Source: Bacteroidota bacterium (GTDB lineage Bacteria > Bacteroidota > Bacteroidia > Bacteroidales > VadinHA17). From it: 64,000 nucleotides of DNA. Shown in pieces: positions 1 to 8,514 of the stretch. A model generated the notes under the pieces. It was not told the DNA's origin. It made no database searches and was given only the letters and a program-made list of their open reading frames with translations. The first letter of the stretch is position 1. Every line of letters starts with the position of its first letter. The stretch covers positions 29,292 through 93,291 of the forward strand of contig JADKBL010000017.1 of the NCBI GenBank assembly GCA_016718875.1, in the 5' to 3' direction. A program made the translations under genes and the position numbers.

Positions 1-648
1 GAAGGAGCAACAGATTTTATTAGGAAGTGCAGAGAAAAGGGTATAGTCGTCTCACTTGGCCATCATAACGGCTCTGCTGATCAAATACATGAGGCCGCCG
101 AAGCCGGGGCTCAGCTCTCGACACATCTCGGGAATGGATGTGCTACAACAATTAACAGGCACAGGAACCCATTATGGCCTCAGCTTACCGATGACCGCCT
201 TATGGCAAGCATTATTTCCGACAGTTTTCATCTTCCTCCCGACGTACTTAAGGCTTTCTATAAGATTAAAGGTGCAGAAAAGACTATTATTATCTCAGAT
301 ATGGTCAGTTATGCAGGACTACCTGCTGGGCTCTATAAAATCAAGACCGGGGAAACAATTGAAAAAGCACCTAATGGTCATCTCCGTTTTTCAGGTCAGG
401 AAGCAGGATTGTACGGATCAGCCACACCTCTCCCGGAAGCCGTTTCACATATGATGCATGTTACCGGATGTTCACTTGGAGATATATTTAAAATGACAGC
501 AGCAAATCCTGCAAAGCTTCATAATCTGAATGACAGAGGTGCTATTGAACCTGGCAAAAGAGCTGACTTCATTATGTTTTCAATGAATGATTCTAAATTG
601 CAGATTGAAAGGACATTTGTTTGTGGAAACGAGGTTTATACCAGGTAA
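1..648 (+). CDS. nagA: N-acetylglucosamine-6-phosphate deacetylase, 3' part (left edge)
   Basis: The gene enters from the left edge in frame 1, so the N-terminal half is missing and 215 residues are visible. The protein is an amidohydrolase-fold enzyme that removes acetate from GlcNAc-6-phosphate in the cytosol. Visible landmarks are a GHHNGSADQ stretch near residue 20, THLGNG near 41-46 (metal and substrate region, usually THLFNAM), an SFHLPP segment near 75, and ISDMVSYAG with the presumed catalytic Asp at about residue 100. The C-terminus has the expected small beta-sandwich return. The stop is three bases before the next start, so it is co-transcribed with nagB, which performs the next step. 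The LGNG variant differs from canonical NagA, so a related N-acyl amino sugar deacetylase is possible. Confidence 0.85.
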   Translation, partial: EGATDFIRKCREKGIVVSLGHHNGSADQIHEAAEAGAQLSTHLGNGCATTINRHRNPLWPQLTDDRLMASIISDSFHLPPDVLKAFYKIKGAEKTIIISDMVSYAGLPAGLYKIKTGETIEKAPNGHLRFSGQEAGLYGSATPLPEAVSHMMHVTGCSLGDIFKMTAANPAKLHNLNDRGAIEPGKRADFIMFSMNDSKLQIERTFVCGNEVYTR

Positions 649-651
649 GAA

Positions 652-1434
652 ATGATTAAACCTGTAACATATTTTAAAGATAGTCTTAAGGTAGAAATAT
701 TTAATTCTGCTGCTGAAATGGGCAAAGCATCGGCAGACTATGTTGCTGATGTTTTGCAAAAGGCAATTCATTCAAATGGTGTTGCAAATCTGATTCTTGG
801 TACAGGAGCTTCACAATATCCGCTTCATGATGAATTACTTGGAAAGGATATTGACTGGAAAAAGATCAACCTGTTTCACCTCGATGAATATATTGGAATA
901 GGAAACACTCATCCTGCCAGTTTCCGTCGTTTTCTCAGAGAAAGAATTGCAGAAAAAGTATTTCCAGGAAATGTTTACTACTTAAATGGGGATGCAGGAG
1001 ACCTGAATGAGGAAATAAAACGTTATTCGGATCTTTTAAGAAGAAATCCGGTTGACATTGCATGTATAGGTATCGGTGAGAATGGTCATATCGCTTTTAA
1101 CGACCCCGGGGTAGCCGATTTTAATGATCCTGAATATCTTAAAGTTGTGGAGATGGACGAAGCCTGCAGAAACCAGCAGGTTGGTGAGGGATGGTTTCCC
1201 ACATTAAAAGATGTGCCTGTAAATGCTATAACTCTTACTGTGCCTGCAATTATGGATTGCAAATACCTGTGTTGTACTGTCCCCGACGAACGTAAATCTG
1301 ATGCAGTCTTCAATACACTTGAAAAAAGAATAGATACTTCATGTCCCGCATCGGTTCTCAGGAGACATAAAAATGCAGTTTTATTCCTTGACAGATTCGC
1401 CGCATGTAAACTACCTCAGGTAAAACCTTCATAA
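652..1434 (+). CDS. nagB: glucosamine-6-phosphate deaminase
   Basis: The 260-residue length is typical of NagB. The enzyme converts glucosamine-6-phosphate to fructose-6-phosphate and ammonia in the cytosol. The sequence shows the sugar-phosphate isomerase motifs in order: GTGAS at 50-54, FHLDEY at 75-80 with the enolising Asp, and GIGENGHIAFNDP at 140-152 with the catalytic Asp/His region. Start choice: ATG four bases after the nagA stop codon begins, in a typical short operon junction. With nagA it forms the standard GlcNAc utilisation pair, suggesting that the upstream glycan pathway delivers amino sugars. A 6-phosphogluconolactonase is the main alternative in this superfamily, but the FNDPG motif and nagA neighbour favour NagB. 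Confidence 0.9.
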   Translation: MIKPVTYFKDSLKVEIFNSAAEMGKASADYVADVLQKAIHSNGVANLILGTGASQYPLHDELLGKDIDWKKINLFHLDEYIGIGNTHPASFRRFLRERIAEKVFPGNVYYLNGDAGDLNEEIKRYSDLLRRNPVDIACIGIGENGHIAFNDPGVADFNDPEYLKVVEMDEACRNQQVGEGWFPTLKDVPVNAITLTVPAIMDCKYLCCTVPDERKSDAVFNTLEKRIDTSCPASVLRRHKNAVLFLDRFAACKLPQVKPS

Positions 1435-1441
1435 ATGTATT

Positions 1442-2779
1442 ATGAAACGAAGATCATTCCTTAAAGAGACAATGGCAACAACTGCCGGACTTTTTGTTAT
1501 TCCAACTATTATCCCGTCTCATGTAATAGGGAAGAATCCTCCGGGAGATAAGATAAATATCGGCCTTATCGGATGCGGAAGGATTGCCAGGGAACATAAT
1601 CTCCCTGAGATTCTTAAGTATGATACTGCCAGGGTGATTGCAGTATCAGATCTCGACAGCAGGAGAATGGCTGAAGGAAAGAGAATGATCGAGGAGAGCT
1701 ATGATAAGAGTACCGGCAGGAAAGGATCGGTGACAGTAAAGATGTACAAAGATTACCATGGAATACTAAGTGATAAATCGATAGATGCTGTTATTATCTG
1801 TACTCCTGATCAATGGCATATCCAGCCGGCAATTGAAGCAGCTTTGGCAGGAAAAGATATCTATATTCAGAAGCCTCTTTCACTTACAATTAAGGAAGGA
1901 AGACAATTAAGTGATGTTGTTAAAAAGACATCAGTTATTTTGCAGGTTGGTGCACAGTGCCGTTCCTCGGAACCGCGATACAGAAAGGCTGCTGAGCTAG
2001 TAAGAAATGGAAGGATAGGGAAATTGCATACAGTGAAAATAGGAATGCCCGGTGATCCCTCAGGACCTGAAGTTACAGCAATGCCTGTTCCGGAAAACTT
2101 CGATTACAAAACATGGCTGGGATCAACTCCGGAAGTGTTTTATAATGAACTGAGGGTGCATCCGCAGAGTGATTATTCAAGACCCGGATGGTTAAGGAAT
2201 GAACAGTTTGGTGCAGGAATGATAACCGGATGGGGATCACATTTTTTCGATTACAGCGCATGGGGCATGGATACAGAATACACCGGTCCTGTTTCAGTTG
2301 AGGCAGTGGCACAATTTCCGCGGTCAGGGATTTGGAATGTACACGGGGATTTTATGCTTAAAGCCGAATACAGGAACGGGATCACAATGTTTGCCGGAAC
2401 CGGTTATCCTTACGGAGTAAGATACGAAGGCGAGACCGGCTGGATATATGTCACACATGCAGGTACTCCCAAACTTGAAGCAAGTGATCCTGCAATACTT
2501 AGTTCAGAAATTAAAGAAAGTGAGATACATTTATACATGACAACCGAACATCATGGCAACTGGCTTGATTGTATCAGAAGCAGAAAGCAGACAATTTCGC
2601 CTGTGGAAGTTGGTCACAGGTCATGTTCACTATGCCTGATAAGCCATATTGCCATGAAAGTACCCGGAATACTGAAATGGGATCCGGAAAGTGAGAGATT
2701 TACCAACAATGAGCAGGCCAATTTATTTCTTAAAAGGGAGCAGAGAGCTCCTTTTGGAACTGATTATATAAAACTTTAA
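1442..2779 (+). CDS. Gfo/Idh/MocA oxidoreductase with Tat signal (paralogue 1)
   Basis: A 445-residue NAD(P)-dependent oxidoreductase of the Gfo/Idh/MocA family. The N-terminus carries a twin-arginine signal (RRSFLK at 3-8, then a hydrophobic stretch), so it is probably exported folded with bound cofactor. The Rossmann fold starts near residue 40 with GCGRIA at 44-49. TPDQWH and a QKP variant of the family EKP motif follow at about 120-145. The C-terminal domain holds the usual GHRS segment. It starts 8 bases after nagB, so it belongs to the same operon. The substrate is unknown; exported members commonly act on glycosides or free sugars. It is one of seven relatives in this window (one of them GH109-like). 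Confidence 0.85.
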   Translation: MKRRSFLKETMATTAGLFVIPTIIPSHVIGKNPPGDKINIGLIGCGRIAREHNLPEILKYDTARVIAVSDLDSRRMAEGKRMIEESYDKSTGRKGSVTVKMYKDYHGILSDKSIDAVIICTPDQWHIQPAIEAALAGKDIYIQKPLSLTIKEGRQLSDVVKKTSVILQVGAQCRSSEPRYRKAAELVRNGRIGKLHTVKIGMPGDPSGPEVTAMPVPENFDYKTWLGSTPEVFYNELRVHPQSDYSRPGWLRNEQFGAGMITGWGSHFFDYSAWGMDTEYTGPVSVEAVAQFPRSGIWNVHGDFMLKAEYRNGITMFAGTGYPYGVRYEGETGWIYVTHAGTPKLEASDPAILSSEIKESEIHLYMTTEHHGNWLDCIRSRKQTISPVEVGHRSCSLCLISHIAMKVPGILKWDPESERFTNNEQANLFLKREQRAPFGTDYIKL

Positions 2780-2798
2780 AGAATTGGGTTGTGTTGCT

Positions 2799-2829
2799 GG
2801 CGCGGATTTAGCGAAGCGTAATCCGTGCC
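2799..2829. repeat. REP-like palindrome between convergent genes
   Basis: Arms GGCGCGGATT (2799-2808) and AATCCGTGCC (2820-2829) pair with one G/T wobble around an 11-base loop. It lies between the convergent ends of the first operon and purU. The same arm sequence recurs at 53947-53969. The gap holds no convincing gene. Confidence 0.6.
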
Positions 2830-2852
2830 ATCTCTGGTGCTATCTTATGACT

Positions 2853-3681
2853 TTATTCAAAAACAACAGTCTTATTGTTGTAAACAAATACCCTGTCTTC
2901 AAATACAAGCTGCATTGCCCTGATCAGTGCAGCTGTCTCATTCTCCCGGCCTGCTTTAATAAGATCTGCAAGCCTGTATGAATGATTTATTGTGGTGGTC
3001 TTCTGAACAATAATTGGACCGTCATCAAGATCATTTGTAACAAAGTGAGCTGTTGCCCCGATAATTTTCACACCTCTTTTGTAAGCCTGACTATAAGGGT
3101 TAGCACCAATAAATGCAGGCAGAAATGAATGGTGAATATTAATGATTTTCAGTTTGAATGCATCAACAAATTCAGGTGACAGTATTCTCATGAATTTGGC
3201 CAGGATAAGATAATCAGGATTATACTGAATGATTGTTTTTAATAACTCAGATTCAAATTCCGCTTTGTCTTTGTTTTCGTGCGAAACAAAATGAAATGGG
3301 ATATCAAATCGTTCAGTAATATTCTTCAGATCAGGGTGGTTGCCTATAACACAAAGTACCCTGGCCCCAAGAGTTTTGAAATGGTTTCTTGTAAGGATAT
3401 CACTTAAACAGTGATACTCCTTTGTAACCAATACTACTATTTCCTTTTCAGGTTTTGGATCAACTCTCACAATGGCATTTTTGGGCAGTACAGACTTTAT
3501 GGAATACTCCATTGAAGAAGGGTCAGTAATTCCATCAGCAATGATTCTGACAAAAAATTTATTCTCCTCCAGAATCCACATGTTCGCGCATGGAGATAAT
3601 ATTACATGCCGCATTTGCCAGAACAGATGCTATATCTGCAACCAGACCCACCCTGTCCTCGCACTGAATAATTATAACCAT
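2853..3681 (-). pseudogene. purU: formyltetrahydrofolate deformylase, one frameshift
   Basis: PurU hydrolyses 10-formyl-THF to formate and THF in the cytosol, supplying formate for purine synthesis. The minus strand shows a perfect start: an AGGAGG ribosome site just upstream of ATG at 3681, followed by an ACT-domain N-terminus (CEDRVGLVADIASVLAN) that runs to a stop at 3561-3559. The remainder of the protein continues in another frame from about residue 38 (EENKFFVRI) down to 2853, with the formyltransferase-fold motifs NIHHSFLPAF, GATAHFV and LDDGPII. Removing one G from the TCTGGAGGAG run near 3566-3572 restores one continuous reading frame of typical PurU length. An open frame starting at 3614 is only a fragment. 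Either a sequencing indel or a recent pseudogene; the domain content is intact otherwise. Confidence 0.85.
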
Positions 3682-3745
3682 ATGATATCCTCCTGTGTTT
3701 TCACAATTTTACGAATAAATTCATTCTTCAGGGAAGGTCAGATAG

Positions 3746-4239
3746 TTACTGAATAAGGAATTCTGCTATAACAGGTTCCTGTAGTTTAATTCTGTATCCG
3801 GGTTTCCCATTTATTGTAATTCTTTTTCCACCATTTTCAAGAATTACTTTTTCACAAACCCGCATAAGCAAATCAGCCTGATCAGAAACCTTCATCTCTC
3901 CGGGAAGTTGTGGTCTGGTATTGTTAAAAAAGATATCAGGCATATTGAAACCTTGAAGTGAACTGATTTTTTTAAATCCTGTATTAGCACCGGTTACAGC
4001 ACCTGCAGTTGCAGCATTACATCGGCGTCGAGTCCCAGCCATTGCATACTGGAAGTGTTTGTAGAATCTCCATTTCCATAAAGAAGGGACAGAATTACCA
4101 TTGCCCCGTTTGAAGGAGTGGAATTCCCATTCCAGTTGCGGTCCACTACCCACTTTTTGTACAATGACTGCCTTGCAGTTACCCAGTCATCCGGATTTTT
4201 ATGATATAATTTTATTGCATCATTTACAACTTCTGCCAT
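3746..4239 (-). pseudogene. ADP-ribosylglycohydrolase family, C-terminal part, frameshifted
   Basis: This is the downstream part of the protein that begins at 4931. One frame (4239 to 3994) carries NGAMVILSLLYGNGD and WLGLDAD. The continuation CNAATAGAVTGANTGFKKI lies in a second frame that ends at 3746. The family motif is LDADCNAATAG, so a single missing T in GAT(T)GTAATGC near 4018-4020 explains the break. The Asp-rich LDAD segment is one of the metal-binding sites of ADP-ribosylglycohydrolases. The C-terminal 100 residues resemble the beta-sandwich tail found in secreted Bacteroidota members. The reading frame is otherwise well conserved, so the interruption is recent or artefactual. Confidence 0.75.
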
Positions 4240-4271
4240 TGCACTGGCTGGATCAATCCCTTTTAGTGCAC

Positions 4272-4931
4272 TTATGAGAACCTCTTCAATCGGTTTCTGT
4301 ACTGACTAAATTGAGACTGATTAATGTGGTCCAGAATTGCTGACTGAATTGGTTCCCCGCTTACAGAAATATGGGCATACCAGATCCCTAAATGAGCAGC
4401 TGTCACCGGCATACCAGGGGAAATCATTCCATAAGCCTCTGTACAAAATTGTCCGGAGAGATTAAAAGCTGCAGGCTTGTTGTTCTCGACTGCACCGGTT
4501 GCAGGAGGTATAAATCCTTTGTCCATCAGGTCACGTGCATTCTTATTGGCAACCCATATTCCGGTATTCATATTGGCTTTCCAGATTTCTACGATTCTGG
4601 GATAACTGAGTTTTAGAGTATTCTCTTTATCCATAAAATAAAGATGAGTTAACTCAAAGTCATTATCATCATCTGTGCGGGCTCCTTCAGGTAAGTACTG
4701 AAAATCAGGGAGAGAGGACCTCGGTTCTTTATCATATTTGAACTCATGTGGCAAGCCTTCGAGCCCTCCGACTAACATTCCAGTCCAACTGCCATACAAA
4801 CGATCGCGAAGCTCTTCTCTCGTAATCTCGATAGTATTTTTTGGAGGCACCTTTTTTACATAAGCGGAAGCTGAAATGATAATTGAAACAGACAGAATCA
4901 GCAGAAACTTATCAGAATGTTTTTTGAACAT
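4272..4931 (-). pseudogene. ADP-ribosylglycohydrolase family, N-terminal part, frameshifted
   Basis: This begins with a signal peptide (KFLLILSVSIIISASAY). LYGSWTGMLVGGLEGLPHE follows near residue 46-64 and TDDDNDFE near 87-94, the paired substrate and metal motifs of the ADP-ribosylglycohydrolase fold. The frame then runs out after SAILDHINQ, ending in a short non-homologous tail. Shifting by one base near 4305-4312 leads into KPIEEVLISALKGIDPASAM and the downstream fragment, so a base appears to be missing. The ATG shares one base with the stop of the GH43 gene (TAATG), so translation is coupled and the gene belongs to the oxidoreductase/GH43 operon. Exported members beside glycosidases may hydrolyse an N- or O-glycosidic bond in a glycan rather than ADP-ribose; that is inference. 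Confidence 0.8.
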
Positions 4932-5905
4932 TATTTACTTGTATTTTGAGGGGTGTATGTTGGTCCGTCCGATGAAATTTTATCATTATCTACAAAAATC
5001 CGATCGATTCGGGGGTATCGTGCAGTATGCCCGGTATCCCATCCGTGATAAACAATCCAGTCTTTACCTGCCCGGTCAATAAATAAAGAATGATGACCAG
5101 GTCCTTTTACGACTGAATTTGATCTTAAAATGGTGTCACTTTTTTCAGTATAAGGTCCCATAGGATGAGAAGCAATTGCATATCGGACATGATAAGTGCT
5201 GTCCTGCCAGTTCCCACAACTATAGGTAAGAAAATACTTGTTGTCGCTAAGAAGAATGAATGGACCTTCCTGCCACGGATGATGGCTAATGATCTGAACC
5301 GGGTTTCCTTCAATCTGAGTCGGAGAGAGCAACTTATCGGCATAGATTTGCCCTGCTGCTAATCCATCCTTGTTGCCATGCTCGATGGTATAGAATATGT
5401 ACATTGTACTGTCAGTATCAATGAATATATGTCCGTCGATGGAAGAATGTTGAACTATAACCCCAAAATTCCGGTATGGTCCCTGGATACTGTCAGCTAT
5501 GGCCAAACCAACATGATTACCTGAGTTCATTGGCGATTCCCGGGGTGACGCAGTATAATAAAGATAAAATTTATTCCTGATTTTATAAACTTCAGGAGCC
5601 CAGAAGTGTTTAAAATTCCAATCTGTTTCAGCCCCCTTTTCTACAGCACCTCTTACAAACTCCCAGTTTGCCATATCTATGGAGCGGTGAATGGGAATGA
5701 ACCTTCCATCCTCAGAGCCTCCGGTCGCAAACATGTAATAGTAACCGTTCTCGTATTTCATATAAGGATCTGCCAGATATTTGGAGATGATTGGATTGCA
5801 GTAAGTTAATGAATCTGAATGGCTGGAGTCCTTTTTTTCAGGAGCCAAATTACAGGAATAGAGGAATAATGAATATGCAAAAATAATGCTAGCAGCTATT
5901 TTCAT
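4931..5905 (-). CDS. glycoside hydrolase family 43 lipoprotein
   Basis: A 324-residue five-bladed beta-propeller glycosidase with a lipoprotein signal (Cys18 after a short hydrophobic run). The GH43 catalytic triad is visible: general base Asp46 in LADPYMKY, pKa-modulating Asp157 in SIDGHIFID, and general acid Glu213 in WQEGPF. GH43 enzymes typically remove alpha-L-arabinofuranosyl, beta-xylosyl or beta-galactosyl units. The protein is short, a single catalytic domain without the C-terminal beta-sandwich, closer to arabinanase/1,3-galactosidase-type GH43 than to large xylosidases. It starts one base after the oxidoreductase stop and overlaps the next gene by one base, so the three are translated as one operon. 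The substrate cannot be fixed from sequence. Confidence 0.9.
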   Translation of the reverse strand: MKIAASIIFAYSLFLYSCNLAPEKKDSSHSDSLTYCNPIISKYLADPYMKYENGYYYMFATGGSEDGRFIPIHRSIDMANWEFVRGAVEKGAETDWNFKHFWAPEVYKIRNKFYLYYTASPRESPMNSGNHVGLAIADSIQGPYRNFGVIVQHSSIDGHIFIDTDSTMYIFYTIEHGNKDGLAAGQIYADKLLSPTQIEGNPVQIISHHPWQEGPFILLSDNKYFLTYSCGNWQDSTYHVRYAIASHPMGPYTEKSDTILRSNSVVKGPGHHSLFIDRAGKDWIVYHGWDTGHTARYPRIDRIFVDNDKISSDGPTYTPQNTSK

Positions 5906-5906
5906 T

Positions 5907-6800
5907 TTATAATTTATATGGGTTCCGGTATTCGTAGCTCAGTAGTTTATTTGCCTTGTCGGAATTGGTGAATACCTCCTTGTCCTTATCCCAGATCAGT
6001 CTCTCCCTTGTTATCATTGCAATTGTTGCAAGATGGGCCATACTTGTGGAGCGGTGACCAACTTCAGGGGTGGCATTAGGAACATTCCTTGACTTTATGC
6101 AATCGAGGAAGTTCCGGATATGGTTTGCTGTACTATTGAGAATACTTTTTTCTGTCTGAGTGTTTTCTTTTTCCTCAAGTTTAAACTCCTCAGGGTCAGT
6201 AAGTTTATCCCAATCCTGGAACTGTCCTGCTTTAGTCGGTACTATCTTATAATCATTTTCATTCGTATAGAGAGTTCCGTTTGTTCCTCTCATTTCAATA
6301 AAGCCATAGGGAACAAAGCTTCCCGAGGTTGCTTCGAGGACCTGCATGTTTATGATTTTACCCGAGGCAAATTCAAAAGTGGCATTCAGTGTGTCAGGGA
6401 TTGTGCGGTCATCATCTATTGCAAATTTCCCCCCGTGAGCGCTTATTGAAACGGGTGCTTCCTCATTAAGCATCCATCTTATAAGGTCAAGATAATGAAC
6501 TCCATTATTACTGATCTGATTGCAATATTCCTCCCACCATCTGAATTTATACGGAGCAATGTTATACTGATATGGTCTGAAGGCTCTTGGTCCCAGCCAG
6601 GCATCCCAGTTAAAGTTCTTTGGTGGCTCCTCAGGCTTCATTTTTCCGATGCCTGCCGGGAACATATTTGATACATGACATGCATTTGAATAAGTTATTT
6701 TTCCTAATCTTCCGGCCGGTATCTCTTTGCCAGTTTCAGGAATGTAGGTGCCGATCTTCTGTTCAGGCCTACTGTTACAATCTGTTTGCTTTCTTTCCAT
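5907..6800 (-). pseudogene. Gfo/Idh/MocA oxidoreductase paralogue 2, C-terminal part
   Basis: C-terminal catalytic domain of the oxidoreductase that begins at 7318. True homology starts at about 6727 with KEIPAGRLGKI, then NWDAWLGPRAFRPYQY, WWEEYCNQISNNGVHYLDLIRW and the GHRS segment. The first 25 or so residues of the open frame are out of frame with the homologous protein. The sheet that builds the active site includes GVHYLDL, with the usual Gfo catalytic His. Joining it to the N-terminal part needs one extra A at the CTTT (minus-strand AAAG) run near 6726-6728. Without the repair the enzyme would be cut in two and inactive. Confidence 0.85.
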
Positions 6801-7318
6801 GCTTTAACAATTGCTTTTCCCTCTGCAATAGTTTTGGAAAACGGCTTCTCGATATATACATCTTTACCAGCCTTTATTGCCTCAATGGTCATTATTGCAT
6901 GCCAGTGGTCAGGAGTTGCAATGCATACAGCATCTATGCTTTTATCCTCAAGTATTTTGTGATAATCGGAATATCTTGCGACCTTATTTGGGAAATTTTC
7001 TCCCATTTTGGGGATTTGTCCGGGCATATCCTTTATATACCTTGGTTCAACCTGCGACCGGTCGCGTGTGATGTATGGTTCGTATATATCGCACAGGGCA
7101 GCAATTTCACAATCAGGCTGGGCCATGAAAACCTGCAATAGCTGGCTTCCCCGGTTCCCCACTCCGATAAAACCAACACGGATTTTTTCATTCGCACCGT
7201 ATATCCTGCTGAAGGATGATGCGTTTGCTGGATTTGCACCAAGAGCTATTCCTGCCGATACCATTCCGGTTGTTGCAATGAAAGTACGGCGTGATGTTTT
7301 GTTATCTGAGTTTTTCAT
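6704..7318 (-). pseudogene. Gfo/Idh/MocA oxidoreductase paralogue 2, N-terminal part
   Basis: The start is placed at ATG 7318 because the protein then begins MKNSDNKTSRRTFIATTG, a twin-arginine signal. A longer open frame from 7357 adds no plausible residues. After the signal comes the Rossmann fold (VGFIGVGNRG), TPDHWHA and the EKP motif (VYIEKPFSKT), ending TFLKLAKRYRPED with a premature stop at 6704. In the neighbouring frame the text reads LAKEIPAGRLGK, so one A has been lost from an AAAA run. It is the first gene of a minus-strand operon with GH43 and the ADP-ribosylglycohydrolase-family gene, and its start faces the divergent paralogue at 7438 across 119 bases. Confidence 0.85.
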
Positions 7319-7336
7319 GATAGGTATATTTATTAC

Positions 7337-7344
7337 CAAACTTA
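7337..7344 (-). promoter_or_regulatory. possible Bacteroidota -7 box (TAAGTTTG)
   Basis: On the minus strand TAAGTTTG matches the Bacteroidota -7 consensus TAnnTTTG, 18 bases before the ATG at 7318. A TTTG -33 element at the standard spacing is not clear. It lies in the 119-base divergent region that must contain promoters for both directions. Confidence 0.35.
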
Positions 7345-7437
7345 CATAAAAAACCATACTAGTAATTCCAATAATTAACTTAAATCAGTAAATTGTGGGA
7401 ATTATTTAACAAATCACTATTACATAATTATAAAGTC

Positions 7438-8481
7438 ATGAATAAAGAACTTAACCGTCGCGATTTTGTCAGAACAGCAACATTGGGAGGTATTGGACTT
7501 GGTTTGGCTGCAAAAGCTGAAACTCTTTTTGGAATGGGCAGCCAGGCATCAGGAAGGATTGGAATCATTGGTCTTGATACATCTCACAGCACTGCATTTA
7601 CAAAGGCTCTTAACGGACCAGATGTTAAGCCGGAATTTTCCGGTTTCAGGATCGTTGCTGCTTATCCGAAAGGAAGCAATGATATCAAATCAAGCGTCGA
7701 CAGGATCCCTGGTTATATCGAGGAGGTTAAGAAATATGGTGTGGAAATAGCAAATTCTATTGAAGAGCTGATTTCAAAGGTTGATTATCTTCTTCTTGAG
7801 ACTAATGACGGACGAATTCATCTTGAACAGGCTTTACCTGTTTTCAAGGCAGGAAAAAGAATGTTTATTGATAAGCCTATTGCAGCAAGCCTTGAGCATG
7901 CAATTGCAATTTTCAATGCATCTGCCTTCTACAAAGTCCCTGTATTTTCTGCATCATCATTGAGATATATTTCAGGTATTAAAGATATTGAGAGTGGTAA
8001 AATAGGCAAGATACTTGGAGCTGATGCTTACTCACCCTGCAGCCTTGAAAAAAGCCATCCTGATCTGTTCTGGTATGGAATACACGGTGTTGAAACACTA
8101 TTCACTGTCATGGGAACAGGCTGTAAAACAGTCACAAGGATCAGCACAGCCGATACAGATGTTGCAGTAGGAGTATGGAATGACGGGCGTATAGGTACTT
8201 TCAGGGGAACACGTTCAGGGGCACATGGTTATGGCGGTACCGCTTACGGGGAAAAAGGAGATCTTTCACTTGGAACTTATGCAGGTTATGATCCGCTTCT
8301 GGTCAGGATTCTCGAGTTCTTTAAAACAGGAGTTGTGCCTGTAAAGAAGGAAGAAACCCTTGAAATATTTGCATTTATGCAGGCGGCTGATATAAGCAAG
8401 CAAAAAGGCGGTGTTCCTGTTGATGTTGCAAAAGTTATGGCTGATGGCATTAAAAAGGCAGCCAAAATTAAATTCGTTTAA
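7438..8481 (+). CDS. Gfo/Idh/MocA oxidoreductase with Tat signal (paralogue 3)
   Basis: The start at 7438 gives MNKELNRRDFVRTA, a twin-arginine signal; an upstream in-frame ATG at 7393 would bury the signal. The mature protein of about 320 residues is shorter than its neighbours. The Rossmann entry is IGIIGLDTSHSTAF, where Asp-Thr-Ser-His replaces the usual glycine-rich GxGxxG, and the EKP motif appears as FIDKPIA. The C-terminal domain is compact (GIHGVETLFTVMG). This divergent branch has an altered dinucleotide loop, so a cofactor or substrate difference is likely. It is followed 33 bases later by paralogue 4 in the same direction. Confidence 0.8.
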   Translation: MNKELNRRDFVRTATLGGIGLGLAAKAETLFGMGSQASGRIGIIGLDTSHSTAFTKALNGPDVKPEFSGFRIVAAYPKGSNDIKSSVDRIPGYIEEVKKYGVEIANSIEELISKVDYLLLETNDGRIHLEQALPVFKAGKRMFIDKPIAASLEHAIAIFNASAFYKVPVFSASSLRYISGIKDIESGKIGKILGADAYSPCSLEKSHPDLFWYGIHGVETLFTVMGTGCKTVTRISTADTDVAVGVWNDGRIGTFRGTRSGAHGYGGTAYGEKGDLSLGTYAGYDPLLVRILEFFKTGVVPVKKEETLEIFAFMQAADISKQKGGVPVDVAKVMADGIKKAAKIKFV

Positions 8482-8514
8482 TCTGAGTATTTACAATATA
8501 ATTTTCGAATATTT

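Noticed and set aside
2784..2981. 65-residue plus-strand open frame after the first operon
   Set aside because: It crosses the REP-like palindrome and the antisense end of purU and has no protein-like features.
3472..3756. 94-residue plus-strand open frame
   Set aside because: It is antisense to purU, whose homology is clear on the minus strand.
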